DNA of 35,365 bases from contig JAAYJH010000032.1 in assembly GCA_012523035.1 (NCBI GenBank), positions 1 through 35,365 of the forward strand, given 5' to 3'. This DNA is from Fibrobacter sp. (GTDB lineage: Bacteria; Fibrobacterota; Fibrobacteria; Fibrobacterales; Fibrobacteraceae). The notes under the pieces are model-generated. The model searched no databases. It was not told the DNA's origin and saw only the letters and a program-made list of their open reading frames with translations. Position 1 is the stretch's first letter. Every line of letters begins with the position of its first letter. The translations under genes and the position numbers were made by a program. This document shows, piece after piece, positions 16,922 through 25,230 of this stretch.

Positions 16922-17836
16922 TTACCTAAAATCGTGGTTAAAAAAAGAATTTGCTCCAAATAAATCTAACTGTCCACGAGAAAAACCTCGCAAATACAAA
17001 GCCCATTTATCTTGGTACCATCGAGCCACTAAGAGACTGAGTCCCATAGCATAATCACAAAAATCATCGGTGTATGCTAAAAAAGGAGTCTCGTAAGCAC
17101 CATGCACATCCCAAGACTTGCCAACATATCGTGCACAACTTAAAGAAGAAGAAAAACTCCTATCTTTTGCTCTAGATTTAAAAGCAGAAGAAAATCGTTT
17201 ATAAGCTATTTCTGCCAAAGAACTTCTTAAAGTACCCAGTAAAACCGTTTCTTGCTCTCTCAAAGAAGCTTCTAAACAAGGCAATAACTTAGAAATTGGG
17301 TCCAAAGCTGCTTCTTTGTACCATATAGCACTCACTCTTTCTTGTAAATAAGATAAACGAGCCGTCATCATCACTAAAATCTTTTCTGCGTCTCCAACCA
17401 TCAAGTGTATTGTAGAAAAATACAAATTTTTAACATTGGAATTTGCTGTTTTTAATGAAAAAACCCACCCACTCTCTTCTTTGACTATCCAATTGCCTTG
17501 GACTAATTGTCGATGAATTTCTTCTAATGAAAATCGTTGTGCCCACTTGGAGCGAAACTCTTCAAACCTTTCTGTAAATTCTTCAATCAAAAGAGGAAAT
17601 TCAGTTTCCCAAAGTTTCCAAGCAGAGTTACTATAAGAAACCACCTCTGCCCCTACCATCGAGGAACTCGGATCCCTATCACTCGCCTCTAAATGCTCAA
17701 ACAACGCAATAGACCAAGCAGGACTCATATTTTGAGACAAATTCCCTACCACCGACGAACGATTAGGTCGTGAACTAAAACGGGCAATACTAGCACCTGT
17801 CATTTTTCGAATGGCTCTACGAAAGGAATTATCCAT
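16922..17836 (-). CDS. DUF3348-like protein, first gene of the motor operon
   Basis: A 304-residue cytosolic protein without signal or membrane segments. The segment at about 155-215 (LSYLQERVSAIW, ALDPISKLLPCLEASL, REQETVLLGTL) resembles DUF3348, whose core reads roughly LRxxVR...LAxLDAxxEqaL-xREqxLLaxVP-LL--RFexLR. This match is from memory and moderately confident. The C-terminal 60 residues contain an aromatic run (WYQDKWALYLRGFSRGQLDLFG). It is 5 nt upstream of the channel gene and leads the operon. Upstream is only a partial promoter match (TATATTTA ending 4 nt before the ATG), so the start or promoter remains uncertain. Function unknown. Confidence 0.6.
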   Translation of the reverse strand: MDNSFRRAIRKMTGASIARFSSRPNRSSVVGNLSQNMSPAWSIALFEHLEASDRDPSSSMVGAEVVSYSNSAWKLWETEFPLLIEEFTERFEEFRSKWAQRFSLEEIHRQLVQGNWIVKEESGWVFSLKTANSNVKNLYFSTIHLMVGDAEKILVMMTARLSYLQERVSAIWYKEAALDPISKLLPCLEASLREQETVLLGTLRSSLAEIAYKRFSSAFKSRAKDRSFSSSLSCARYVGKSWDVHGAYETPFLAYTDDFCDYAMGLSLLVARWYQDKWALYLRGFSRGQLDLFGANSFFNHDFR

Positions 17837-17984
17837 TCTATAAATATACCAATTCTAAAAAAAATTAAAACTCCTTTTATCAATATCTATTCGTATTTTT
17901 AAAATCTCCTGAACTTGAATGAATCTAAAAAAAAAACACTTCTTTATAATGCATATGAAAATCCTCTAAAAACACAAACTCTAT

Positions 17985-18048
17985 GGGGCTTTAAAAACGA
18001 TATCAAAACATCTAAATATAAATCGATTTTTATGGAGCATTGAGCCCC
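17985..18048. other. Nested inverted repeat between the motor operon and the next lipoprotein gene
   Basis: GGGGCT (17985-17990) pairs with AGCCCC (18043-18048). Inside, TAAAAACGAT (17992-18001) pairs with ATCGATTTTTA (18022-18032) with one bulge. On the minus strand it follows the stop at 18054 by a few bases, so it could be a 3'-end hairpin for the lipoprotein mRNA. There is no clean T tract directly after it. The rest of 17837-18053 is A/T-rich with nothing recognisable. Confidence 0.35.
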
Positions 18049-18053
18049 CAATT

Positions 18054-18869
18054 TTACAGTGCTTTTAGTTTCATCTTTTGTATAATATGGGTTTTTAAAG
18101 GATTTTGAAGCCCCTTCTCTTGTGACTCACCAAAAAAGGAGTTCATCTGAAGCTCTGCTTCTTCTATGATCCCTTCATTCACATTAAAAAGCAGCGTGCC
18201 AGTCCCTACACTAAAGTCACTCCATTTATTCGTATTTTTAAGATGGACTAGCTCTTTTTTATATTTTATATTCATACGAATTTTAGCAAATAAAACACCC
18301 TTCCTTTTGAATGAATCCTCTAAATGATAATTTTTATATACAGTGCTTTGCATATGATTTTCGTCGATAACAGCTTGCTGATTTTCCCAAGAGTCTCCCA
18401 CTTCCATTTTTTCTTTTAAAAATGTAGGGTAAATGTTAAAAAACATTTTAGAAACTTTTATTTTGTGAAAGGAATATGGAATTTCATCGCTTTCTGTAAC
18501 AGCATCTCCATGCAAAGCGTTTTTTTGTAGTGTAAGGTAAAAATTGAGTAAGCTAGCTTTTTGTTCATTATTGGTGACTTCTTCTGTTTTTTGTTTTAAA
18601 GTAGAATCTGCAAGGTCCACATTCATTAAAAAATGTGCAGACTCATCATCGTTTAAATGAACCAAAAGTGGATTTAAAATAAAGTGAGTGTTCAAGCCCT
18701 GGTGTTTCATAGAATCCATAAAAAGAGTGTCATCCAGCATCACCTCTAAACTCGTCTCTAAAGAAAAACTTTGATTTGCAAAATTATTTGCATTATAAAC
18801 TAAAGGAAGGGACTGATTTTTACAAGCAAACACAAGAAAAAAAGAAAATAACAAAATCAAACGATCCAT
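18054..18869 (-). CDS. Predicted lipoprotein, DUF6263-like
   Basis: A 271-residue lipoprotein: short signal peptide and lipobox VFAC with Cys at residue 16. The mature part is beta-strand-rich, with a central FLKEKMEVGDSWEN motif and a late GTGTLLFNVNEGIIEEAEL motif. This layout (P-x-V-GDSW followed by a G-G-x-x-F-D-x-x-x-G-x-I pattern) resembles DUF6263 lipoproteins of Bacteroidota, whose function is unknown. I hold that match only tentatively. No neighbour gives a clear role; tadA lies 45 nt upstream on the same strand. Confidence 0.68.
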   Translation of the reverse strand: MDRLILLFSFFLVFACKNQSLPLVYNANNFANQSFSLETSLEVMLDDTLFMDSMKHQGLNTHFILNPLLVHLNDDESAHFLMNVDLADSTLKQKTEEVTNNEQKASLLNFYLTLQKNALHGDAVTESDEIPYSFHKIKVSKMFFNIYPTFLKEKMEVGDSWENQQAVIDENHMQSTVYKNYHLEDSFKRKGVLFAKIRMNIKYKKELVHLKNTNKWSDFSVGTGTLLFNVNEGIIEEAELQMNSFFGESQEKGLQNPLKTHIIQKMKLKAL

Positions 18870-18914
18870 AAGCTAAAACTAGTTTCAAAATGCAAAAAAA
18901 CTTGTAAAATAAAA

Positions 18915-19430
18915 TTAACTGTTTTTTTCGTCTAATGAATCCTTTTTCATTCTCATCTTTTGAAAGAACAAGCGAATGAGCCCTAAGCACTCATCGGCAA
19001 GCACACCAGATTCAACGATTATCTCCCTATTCAAAGCATTGTTAGAAAGTACATCTATAGTCCCTCCACAACCGCCAAAACGAGTGTCTTTAGAACCATA
19101 AACTAACCTAGAGATTCGACTATTCAATATCGCCCCTGCACACATAGGGCAAGGCTCTAAAGTCACATACATGGTACAGTCATTCAAACGCCAATTTTCT
19201 ACAGCACTAGAGGCAGAACCTATGGCTAAAATTTCAGCATGAGCCGTAGCATCTTTAAGCATTTCTATTTGATTGTAACCTTTGGCAATCACTTTAGCAT
19301 CTTTGACAATCACACAACCAATAGGCACTTCACCTGCATCAAAAGCAAGCTCTGCTTGACGCAAGGCCTGTTGCATAAAAGATGTGTCTAACAAAAGTTG
19401 TTTTTCTTCGTCACTCACTAAATTAAACAT
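18915..19430 (-). CDS. tadA: tRNA-specific adenosine deaminase TadA
   Basis: A zinc enzyme that deaminates A34 to inosine in tRNA-Arg(ACG), allowing decoding of CGN codons; essential in most bacteria. The 171-residue product carries the catalytic HAE (the zinc histidine and proton-shuttling glutamate) followed by ENWRLNDCTMYVTLEPCPMCAGAI with the PCxxC zinc cysteines, then the typical SRISRLVYGSKD segment. The family's usual first helix begins at M19 (MQQALRQAELAF), so translation may start there rather than at 19430. It begins 1 nt after the CoA-disulfide-reductase-like gene and is probably cotranscribed with it. Confidence 0.93.
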   Translation of the reverse strand: MFNLVSDEEKQLLLDTSFMQQALRQAELAFDAGEVPIGCVIVKDAKVIAKGYNQIEMLKDATAHAEILAIGSASSAVENWRLNDCTMYVTLEPCPMCAGAILNSRISRLVYGSKDTRFGGCGGTIDVLSNNALNREIIVESGVLADECLGLIRLFFQKMRMKKDSLDEKNS

Positions 19431-19431
19431 T

Positions 19432-21429
19432 TTAGCGTCTCATCATGTGGATTAAACCGCCGCCGTTCTCAACATTAGTAAAACCTTCGTTCATTAAAAT
19501 CATTTTAGCATATTCACTACGGGCTCCCGAAGCACAATAAACGATAATTTTGCGAGACTTAGAACCAAACTCTTCGAGTCTGTCTTGCAGCTCATCAAAT
19601 GGAACGCTAATAGCACCAGCAACAGCACCACGAGCAAATTCAAAAGAAGTCCGAACATCTACAATTAAAGGAGAGTCATCCTCTTGAATCTCTACTTTTT
19701 CTACCACAACAGGCTCTTCTTCTGGTTTTTGATGCACTGATTTTTTTTCAAGTTCCAAAAGGGGCATTTGAAGCTCTTTAAAGCCAACCGCCCTTTCATA
19801 ACGCACTAGAGAAGTAAAACCGCCACTCACATTGACCACATTGCATGGACAAAGGGTTTGAATTTTTCGAAGCATCCGATGCCCCACTTTTCCATCTTCA
19901 CAATAAACTAAGACAGAATTTCCTTTAGGGATCTTGGTCATTTCTACTTCTAAAAGCTCAGGAGGCAAATAAATCGCTCCTTGTACATGAGACTTTTCAT
20001 AAGCAAATGGGTCTCTGACATCTAAAATCAAGGGTTTTTCTTGAGCCACCCATTGGTCTAAATCTTCAGCAACTAGAGTAGGGGCATAATCTGTCTTTTG
20101 ATTTTCGGCACTAAAAGCAGCCATATTCACAGCATCGTTAGCAGTCCCGAGTGGTGGAGAATATGCAAAGTCCACATTCGCCAGATCATGGATAGTCATT
20201 TTACCATAAACAGCGGTAGCAATCACATCTAAACGACGATCTGCACCGGCATAGCCAGCCGTTTGTCCACCAAGTAAAACCCCTGTATCTACATCATAAA
20301 CTAAGCGTACTGTCACTGGTTCTGAACCTGGGTAATACGAAGTATGGTGTTCTTTATGAACTGTAACAGCATTTGCATGGATACCTGCAGCTCGAGCCGC
20401 CTTTAAAGAAAGCCCGGTAATCCCTACCACCGCTTCAAAAACTCGAACAATACTGGTCCCCAAAGAGCCTTTATATTCATGCTTTACACCCAACACATTA
20501 TCTGCGGCAATACGCCCTTGTTTATTGGCGGGGCCTGCCAAAGGGATTCTCACTTTTGCTCCATGCACACGGTGTTCAATTTCGGCCATGTCACCCGCAG
20601 CAAAAATAAAAGGGTCACTAGTCCTTAGCTCTTCATTGACTAGAAGCCCTCCAGAGGCCCCTATTTCTAAGCCAGCTTCAATAGCCAAGTCAAGAGTTGG
20701 TTTTACTCCTATAGAAAGAAGCACCATATCGGAATCCAAACTAGAATCATCCTCTAAAAACACTTTTTTCTCTGAAATTCTAGTCAGCCCCACATTTTTT
20801 CTTAAATGGACCCCATAAGATAAAAGTTCCGATTCCACAAAACCAGCAAATTCAGCGTCCATCACATTCATCACATGGGGCATTTTTTCAATTAAATTCA
20901 CCTCTAGCCCTCGTTTCACAAGGGCCTCTACCATCTCTAGACCAATAAATCCACCACCCACCACAGTCACTCTTTTTGGCTTTTTCTCTTTAATAAAGGC
21001 ATCAATAGCGTCCATATTCGCCAAAGTCCAAAGTGTAAAAACATGTGGCAAATCAGCACCTTCCATAGAAGGTTTTAAGGGCAATCCACCCTGAGCCAAA
21101 ATAAGTTTGGTATATTCAAAAACAAGTTTTTCTCCTGTTTTAGTATTTTCGGCAAAGACTTTTTTCTTTTCTCTATCCACTTTTATGGCTTTTGTATTTG
21201 TAAAAACATCCACCTGGTATTGATCATTAAAGCTAGTTGGACTCTGTAAAATCAAAGACGCCCTACTTTTTATATCACCACCGATAAAGTACGGAAGCCC
21301 ACAATTTGCAAAAGAAATATCTGGACCAGCTTCTAAAATTGTAATTTGAACATCACCCGAAATTCGACGAAGTTTGGCAGCAGCCGTCGCACCTGCAGCA
21401 ACACCACCGATAATAAGAACATTTTCCAT
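19432..21429 (-). CDS. CoA-disulfide reductase-like flavoprotein with two C-terminal rhodanese domains
   Basis: A 665-residue FAD/NAD(P)H pyridine nucleotide-disulfide oxidoreductase. The FAD motif IIGGVAAGATAAAKLRR is at the N-terminus, the active-site FANCGLPYFIGG has C43 at the CoADR position, and a second nucleotide-binding motif VVGGGFIGLEMVEAL lies near 160. The dimerisation domain is followed by two rhodanese domains with intact loop cysteines (YCEDGKVGH, C510; YCASGARSE, C632). Known CoADR-RHD proteins have one such domain and about 550 residues. The likely job is NAD(P)H-dependent reduction of CoA persulfide, polysulfide or CoA disulfide, with the rhodaneses passing sulfane sulfur. 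The start at 21429 is chosen because the FAD motif should begin at the N-terminus; the in-frame extension to 21534 is not coding-like. Confidence 0.88.
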   Translation of the reverse strand: MENVLIIGGVAAGATAAAKLRRISGDVQITILEAGPDISFANCGLPYFIGGDIKSRASLILQSPTSFNDQYQVDVFTNTKAIKVDREKKKVFAENTKTGEKLVFEYTKLILAQGGLPLKPSMEGADLPHVFTLWTLANMDAIDAFIKEKKPKRVTVVGGGFIGLEMVEALVKRGLEVNLIEKMPHVMNVMDAEFAGFVESELLSYGVHLRKNVGLTRISEKKVFLEDDSSLDSDMVLLSIGVKPTLDLAIEAGLEIGASGGLLVNEELRTSDPFIFAAGDMAEIEHRVHGAKVRIPLAGPANKQGRIAADNVLGVKHEYKGSLGTSIVRVFEAVVGITGLSLKAARAAGIHANAVTVHKEHHTSYYPGSEPVTVRLVYDVDTGVLLGGQTAGYAGADRRLDVIATAVYGKMTIHDLANVDFAYSPPLGTANDAVNMAAFSAENQKTDYAPTLVAEDLDQWVAQEKPLILDVRDPFAYEKSHVQGAIYLPPELLEVEMTKIPKGNSVLVYCEDGKVGHRMLRKIQTLCPCNVVNVSGGFTSLVRYERAVGFKELQMPLLELEKKSVHQKPEEEPVVVEKVEIQEDDSPLIVDVRTSFEFARGAVAGAISVPFDELQDRLEEFGSKSRKIIVYCASGARSEYAKMILMNEGFTNVENGGGLIHMMRR

Positions 21430-21541
21430 AATAAAGAGCCCTGTTTGAACAGAATTTAACACCACACTCAAAAACAACTTGTCTTTAAGATTCAATAAAA
21501 ATATATAAGTCTTAAAAAAAAACAAGTAACTCAATCACAAA

Positions 21542-21628
21542 AAATCTTTGATATATGGACAATCAGAAGCGCCTTTAGAACTTAAAAATCAACCTATTAC
21601 ACCTTATTAAGGAAAAAGTCAAAGATTT
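21542..21628 (-). terminator. Possible long-loop terminator after amgK
   Basis: AAATCTTTGA (21542-21551) and TCAAAGATTT (21619-21628) are perfect 10-bp inverted repeats 67 bases apart. A second small palindrome, CCTTATTAAGG, lies inside at 21602-21612. Read on the minus strand the outer stem ends in T6, just after the amgK stop. The long loop makes a normal intrinsic terminator doubtful; an operator or attenuator for the downstream flavoprotein gene is an alternative. Confidence 0.35.
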
Positions 21629-21669
21629 CATTAAAGAATTCCACCGATTTAAAAGCAAAAACATCGACA

Positions 21670-22704
21670 TTACAGAGTTTTACTTAGTTGTTCTTTTAAA
21701 TAGTCATGAGACTCTTTATGAATGCTAGAAAGCTCTATTTTTAAAAGTTCCAAAAGTTCTAATAATCGTTTTTCACCCACTTTAATATATGTCTCAAATT
21801 GTGTTTTCCCTTTTACATTTGTTAAAAAACAATAGGCTCCCAAAGCTTGCATCAATCTTTGTAAAGAAGCTTCTAAAAAAGACCGCCAAGACTCTTCTTT
21901 AGAAAAAGAATGACTTTCTAAGTATTCTACCACCCAATAATCAAAAAAATCTCGAATTAAAGGGATAGGAAGTGACACATAAGGGTCCCACAATAGAGAA
22001 GCTAAATCATAATACATAGAACCTCTTCTGGCACCTTGATAATCTATAAATACAATCTCAGAATTGGGTTGTATCATTATATTTTGAGATTGAAAATCTC
22101 GATGCATTAATACTTTTGGATGAGAATCCACTGAGTTTGCCACAGTAAAAAACCACTCTTGTAAAAAAGTTGGGATTTTTTGAACTCCTTTATAACGCAT
22201 CAAGTAATTTTCTATAAAATAATCACTCTCCCATTTGAGTGCATTATAGTCCATTTTTTTGGAAGCGAGTGAAGGTCTATCCAAAAAAACAGAAACAGAA
22301 GCTTCTTGCATTAAAACTAATTTTCGAATCACATCTTGATACAGAATACGCACATTTCCAGACAAGGGCTTGCTAGGCTCTGCATAGGACAATAAAGTTT
22401 TTTTACCCAAATCTTCAATCAAAACCTGAAGATTTTCTTTATCTATCGCATAAATTTTAGGAACAGGGATACTCTTCGAACGAAAAAATTTACCCAAACT
22501 AATAAAATCATCAAATTCTGAACTAGACTTTTTATTTTTTTCATTCACCTGAAGAATACAACTTTTATCATAGTCTTTGATTCGATAATACAAACGCGAA
22601 GAACCAGCTGAACCAGCAGGCTCTATAGAGGATTCTGAGGAATAAGAGTGATTGAACAAATACTCTTTTAAAGAAGAACTAATAATAGGTGTAGTATTTA
22701 ACAT
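21670..22704 (-). CDS. amgK: Aminoglycoside-phosphotransferase-fold sugar kinase, AmgK-like
   Basis: A 344-residue cytosolic kinase of the APH family. The catalytic loop is HRDFQSQNIM and the metal-binding segment FIDYQGARRGSMYYDLASLLWDPYV. This long, conserved pairing is characteristic of AmgK, which phosphorylates MurNAc and GlcNAc at the anomeric position in the MurNAc salvage pathway that bypasses de novo UDP-MurNAc synthesis. The next gene upstream on the same strand (182 nt away) is a MurU-like nucleotidyltransferase, the enzyme that follows AmgK in that pathway, which supports the call. The substrate is inferred, not shown. Confidence 0.85.
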   Translation of the reverse strand: MLNTTPIISSSLKEYLFNHSYSSESSIEPAGSAGSSRLYYRIKDYDKSCILQVNEKNKKSSSEFDDFISLGKFFRSKSIPVPKIYAIDKENLQVLIEDLGKKTLLSYAEPSKPLSGNVRILYQDVIRKLVLMQEASVSVFLDRPSLASKKMDYNALKWESDYFIENYLMRYKGVQKIPTFLQEWFFTVANSVDSHPKVLMHRDFQSQNIMIQPNSEIVFIDYQGARRGSMYYDLASLLWDPYVSLPIPLIRDFFDYWVVEYLESHSFSKEESWRSFLEASLQRLMQALGAYCFLTNVKGKTQFETYIKVGEKRLLELLELLKIELSSIHKESHDYLKEQLSKTL

Positions 22705-22886
22705 GCTAAGAATATACTTTTTAAGAAGTCAAAAAAAACTCAAAAAATCAAATAAAATGAGTTTTATGTGAAATCCAAATAGCACAGGCCAATCTAAAAT
22801 TGAAAAATAAGCCTAACACCGATAAAATCACACTTTTAAAGCTTAATTTATAAAATAATCTGCACTATCTACCAAGAGATGCTTGC

Positions 22887-23774
22887 CTAAACTTCCCAAA
22901 AGAAGTTTTCTCCTCTGATTTGATTTTCGACATATTCTCCTTCTAAAACTTGAGCTCCCTTTAATAAGACCACATTTTTTAGTTTGGCTCCTTCTGCAAT
23001 CTGAGTGTCTAGGTGTACAATACTTTGATCAAAATCATTTTCTTTTGGATATAAAGGATGTTTTTTATCTATCCAATGATTTAATTTCATTTCTTTTAAG
23101 CGTGCTAAATTAGCTTGCATAAAGCCCTTTGGAGTCCCCATGTCTATCCATATTGCATTTTTTTGTGTTTGATCCACCGCTATTTCACCGCCCTCTTGAA
23201 TGAATCGTTTCCAAAAACTCACGATGCTAAAATCTTCTTCTAAGATTTGATTTAAAACACTGTTTTTATAAAAAGCTATCCCAGAAAAAGTTAATTTTTC
23301 CATGGAAGGCTCTCCAAAAACCCCCTGAACACCCGATAATAAAGAACTTTTAACTTGTAAGGTGTTAATTTCTGGCCGATCCACCCCTAATAAAGAAATA
23401 GGAGCACTTGAGTTTTTGGCATTTCGAACAAATGAATGCATATCCATTTGATGGTAACAGTCGCTATTCATCACCAACAAATCCCCTTCGATGCCTGCCT
23501 TAAAAAGTCTATACAAAGGGCCTGCTGTCCCTAAGATTTTAGGCGTTTCTACCCAAACATTAGGAATATTCAATCGCTGTGCTTCTGCTTTTAAAAGTGA
23601 AGCCATATAAAAGGCGTTGATGTGTAAATCTTTATGGGATACACTATCTACAAATCGTAGTTGATGAGCTAGTATAGACATATCTACTACAGGAACCAAA
23701 GGTTTAGGGATCGAAAGGCTCAAGGGTCTTAGGCGAGTTCCCAAGCCACCCGCTAAAATAAGAACATGAATCAT
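22887..23774 (-). CDS. murU: MurU-like sugar-1-phosphate nucleotidyltransferase
   Basis: A 295-residue cytosolic enzyme with the nucleotidyltransferase signature LAGGLGTRLRPLSLSIPKPLVPV at 7-29, the NSDCY metal-binding aspartate at about 104-108 and IWIDMGTPKGF near 208-218, typical of NDP-sugar pyrophosphorylases. It is placed with amgK, so the probable reaction is MurNAc-1-phosphate plus UTP to UDP-MurNAc. A general mannose- or glucose-1-phosphate role cannot be excluded from motifs alone. At 295 residues it is longer than proteobacterial MurU (about 220), with a short C-terminal extension of possible left-handed-helix type (EGAKLKNVVLLKGAQV). The gene diverges from fabV. Confidence 0.82.
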   Translation of the reverse strand: MIHVLILAGGLGTRLRPLSLSIPKPLVPVVDMSILAHQLRFVDSVSHKDLHINAFYMASLLKAEAQRLNIPNVWVETPKILGTAGPLYRLFKAGIEGDLLVMNSDCYHQMDMHSFVRNAKNSSAPISLLGVDRPEINTLQVKSSLLSGVQGVFGEPSMEKLTFSGIAFYKNSVLNQILEEDFSIVSFWKRFIQEGGEIAVDQTQKNAIWIDMGTPKGFMQANLARLKEMKLNHWIDKKHPLYPKENDFDQSIVHLDTQIAEGAKLKNVVLLKGAQVLEGEYVENQIRGENFFWEV

Positions 23775-23876
23775 ATCTATAATTTACATTATTTTTTAAC
23801 AACTAGAGGCAAAGCATAAACACTATAACAACTTTGGAGTTTCCCTTTGTTTTTAGAGTGTATTTTAAATCTTTTG

Positions 23877-23907
23877 TTGATGATTTTATAAAGTCTTTAT
23901 ATTTTTG
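23877..23907 (+). promoter_or_regulatory. Bacteroidota-type promoter of fabV
   Basis: TTG at 23877-23879, 20 bases, then TATTTTTG at 23900-23907, matching TTTG-N19-21-TAnnTTTG. It lies 43 nt before the ATG at 23951 and inside the reading-frame extension that precedes it, which also argues that the extension is not translated. Confidence 0.6.
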
Positions 23908-23950
23908 TATAAAACACCACCCTTTCACTTTTCTGTTTGATGAGGATTTT

Positions 23951-25144
23951 ATGATTGTCAAGCCACTCGTTCGTAGTAATATATGTTTAAATGCCCACCC
24001 TAAAGGCTGTGCTAAAGATGTCGAAAATCAAATTGAATACATTTTACAAAAGAAAAAATCTAGGGCTTTCACAGAAAAACCAAAAACCGTAGTGATCCTT
24101 GGTGCTTCCACAGGCTATGGCCTTGCTAGCCGTATTACAGCAGCCTTTGGCTATGATGCTTTAACCATTGGAGTTTCTTTTGAAAGAGAAGGTGGTCTCA
24201 AAAAAAGTGCTTCTCCTGGTTGGTACAACAATCTTGCTTTTGATGCTTGTGCAAAAAAAATGAATTTAGAGTCTTATACCTTTAATATTGACGCATTTTC
24301 TGAAGAAGCTTGTGACACAGTGATAGAAAAATTAAAAAGCTTAAATAAAAAAGCCGATTTGGTTATTTATAGTATTGCAAGCCCTGTACGAACAGATCCC
24401 GAATCCGGTGTTTTTTACAAGTCTGTTTTAAAGCCAATCCAACAAAATTTTGAAGGGAACACCATCGATATCCTCTCTTCAAAGTTTAGTCCCGTAAAAG
24501 TAGAACCTGCTACAGAAGAAGAAATTCAAAACACTGTCAAAGTAATGGGAGGCGAAGACTGGGAACGCTGGATTCATAAAATGCAAAAGGCTTCTGTTCT
24601 TGCCCCTCAAGTCAAAACTATTGCTTATTCTTATGTGGGGCCCGAACTGTCTCATGCTATTTATAGAAATGGAACCATTGGAGAAGCCAAAAAGCATTTG
24701 GAAGCTACCGCTAAAACACTGAGTCAATATTTATCTCAAAGTGTAGGAGGTGAAGCTTTTGTTTCGATCAACAAGGGCTTGGTCACTCGTTCTAGCACAG
24801 TGATCCCTATTATGCCTTTTTACATTTCCATTTTATACAAAGTGATGAAACGAAAAAACACTCACGAAGATTGTATAGCCCAATGTGAACGATTATTTGC
24901 AGAAAGACTCTATACTGGAAATCCTATACCCGTAGATGAAAATGGACTTATCCGTATCGATGAGTTTGAAATGGACCCATCTGTTCAAGAAGAAGTGGCT
25001 CAAACGATGAAAGAAATCACCGAAGAAAATCTATATGAGCTCAGTGATTTTAAAGGCTTTTTAAAAGATTTTTATACCATTCATGGTTTTGATGTGGATG
25101 GGATTGACTATTCACAAGCCTTGGAACGCTTAGACCAAATATAA
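23951..25144 (+). CDS. fabV: Trans-2-enoyl-ACP/CoA reductase FabV
   Basis: An NADH-dependent enoyl reductase that completes each fatty-acid elongation cycle. It is an alternative to FabI and generally insensitive to triclosan. The 397-residue product has the cofactor motif VILGASTGYGLASR at 48-61, the FabV-specific IAYSYVGPEL and the catalytic Y-x8-K (Y238 to K247, in IYRNGTIGEAKKHLE). Length is typical (about 395-405). The start is set by the family N-terminus (MIVKPLVRSNIC) and by TGAGGA just upstream; the longer frame beginning at 23834 overlaps the promoter. It is transcribed alone, divergent from murU and convergent with the NamZ-like gene. Confidence 0.95.
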   Translation: MIVKPLVRSNICLNAHPKGCAKDVENQIEYILQKKKSRAFTEKPKTVVILGASTGYGLASRITAAFGYDALTIGVSFEREGGLKKSASPGWYNNLAFDACAKKMNLESYTFNIDAFSEEACDTVIEKLKSLNKKADLVIYSIASPVRTDPESGVFYKSVLKPIQQNFEGNTIDILSSKFSPVKVEPATEEEIQNTVKVMGGEDWERWIHKMQKASVLAPQVKTIAYSYVGPELSHAIYRNGTIGEAKKHLEATAKTLSQYLSQSVGGEAFVSINKGLVTRSSTVIPIMPFYISILYKVMKRKNTHEDCIAQCERLFAERLYTGNPIPVDENGLIRIDEFEMDPSVQEEVAQTMKEITEENLYELSDFKGFLKDFYTIHGFDVDGIDYSQALERLDQI

Positions 25145-25166
25145 TCTAGTCAAGTTTAGTGTTTAA

Positions 25167-25191
25167 GATGCTTTTATTATATAAAGGCATC
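25167..25191. terminator. Hairpin between convergent fabV and namZ-like genes
   Basis: GATGCTTTTAT (25167-25177) pairs with ATAAAGGCATC (25181-25191) over 11 positions with one G-T wobble and a 3-nt loop. It begins 22 nt after the fabV stop. No long T tract follows on either strand, so it may end mRNAs of both genes only weakly or protect their 3' ends. Confidence 0.45.
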
Positions 25192-25200
25192 CCTTCAAAG

Positions 25201-25224
25201 CCAGGCGCTTCTGAAACTTCACCA
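25201..25224 (+). repeat. Dispersed 24-bp repeat, copy B
   Basis: CCAGGCGCTTCTGAAACTTC followed by ACCA. It differs from copy A (13979-14002) at two positions. It lies 56 nt after the fabV stop and 6 nt from the stop of the convergent gene. Confidence 0.7.
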
Positions 25225-25230
25225 ATATTA

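Noticed and set aside
14018-17836. Operon as a complete Zorya anti-phage system
   Set aside because: ZorA- and ZorB-like components are present, but neither flanking gene has helicase (DEAD/SNF2), HNH nuclease or EH-signature features. The neighbours outside are housekeeping genes. The DUF3348/DUF802/OmpA/DUF2894 cassette is the better fit.
21430-21534. Extended N-terminus of the CoA-disulfide-reductase-like protein
   Set aside because: The hydrophobic 35-residue extension would precede an FAD motif that in this family is at the very N-terminus; it is judged to be untranslated leader.
23834-23950. N-terminal extension of FabV
   Set aside because: The promoter TTG-N20-TATTTTTG lies inside it, the family N-terminus is at 23951, and TGAGGA precedes that ATG.
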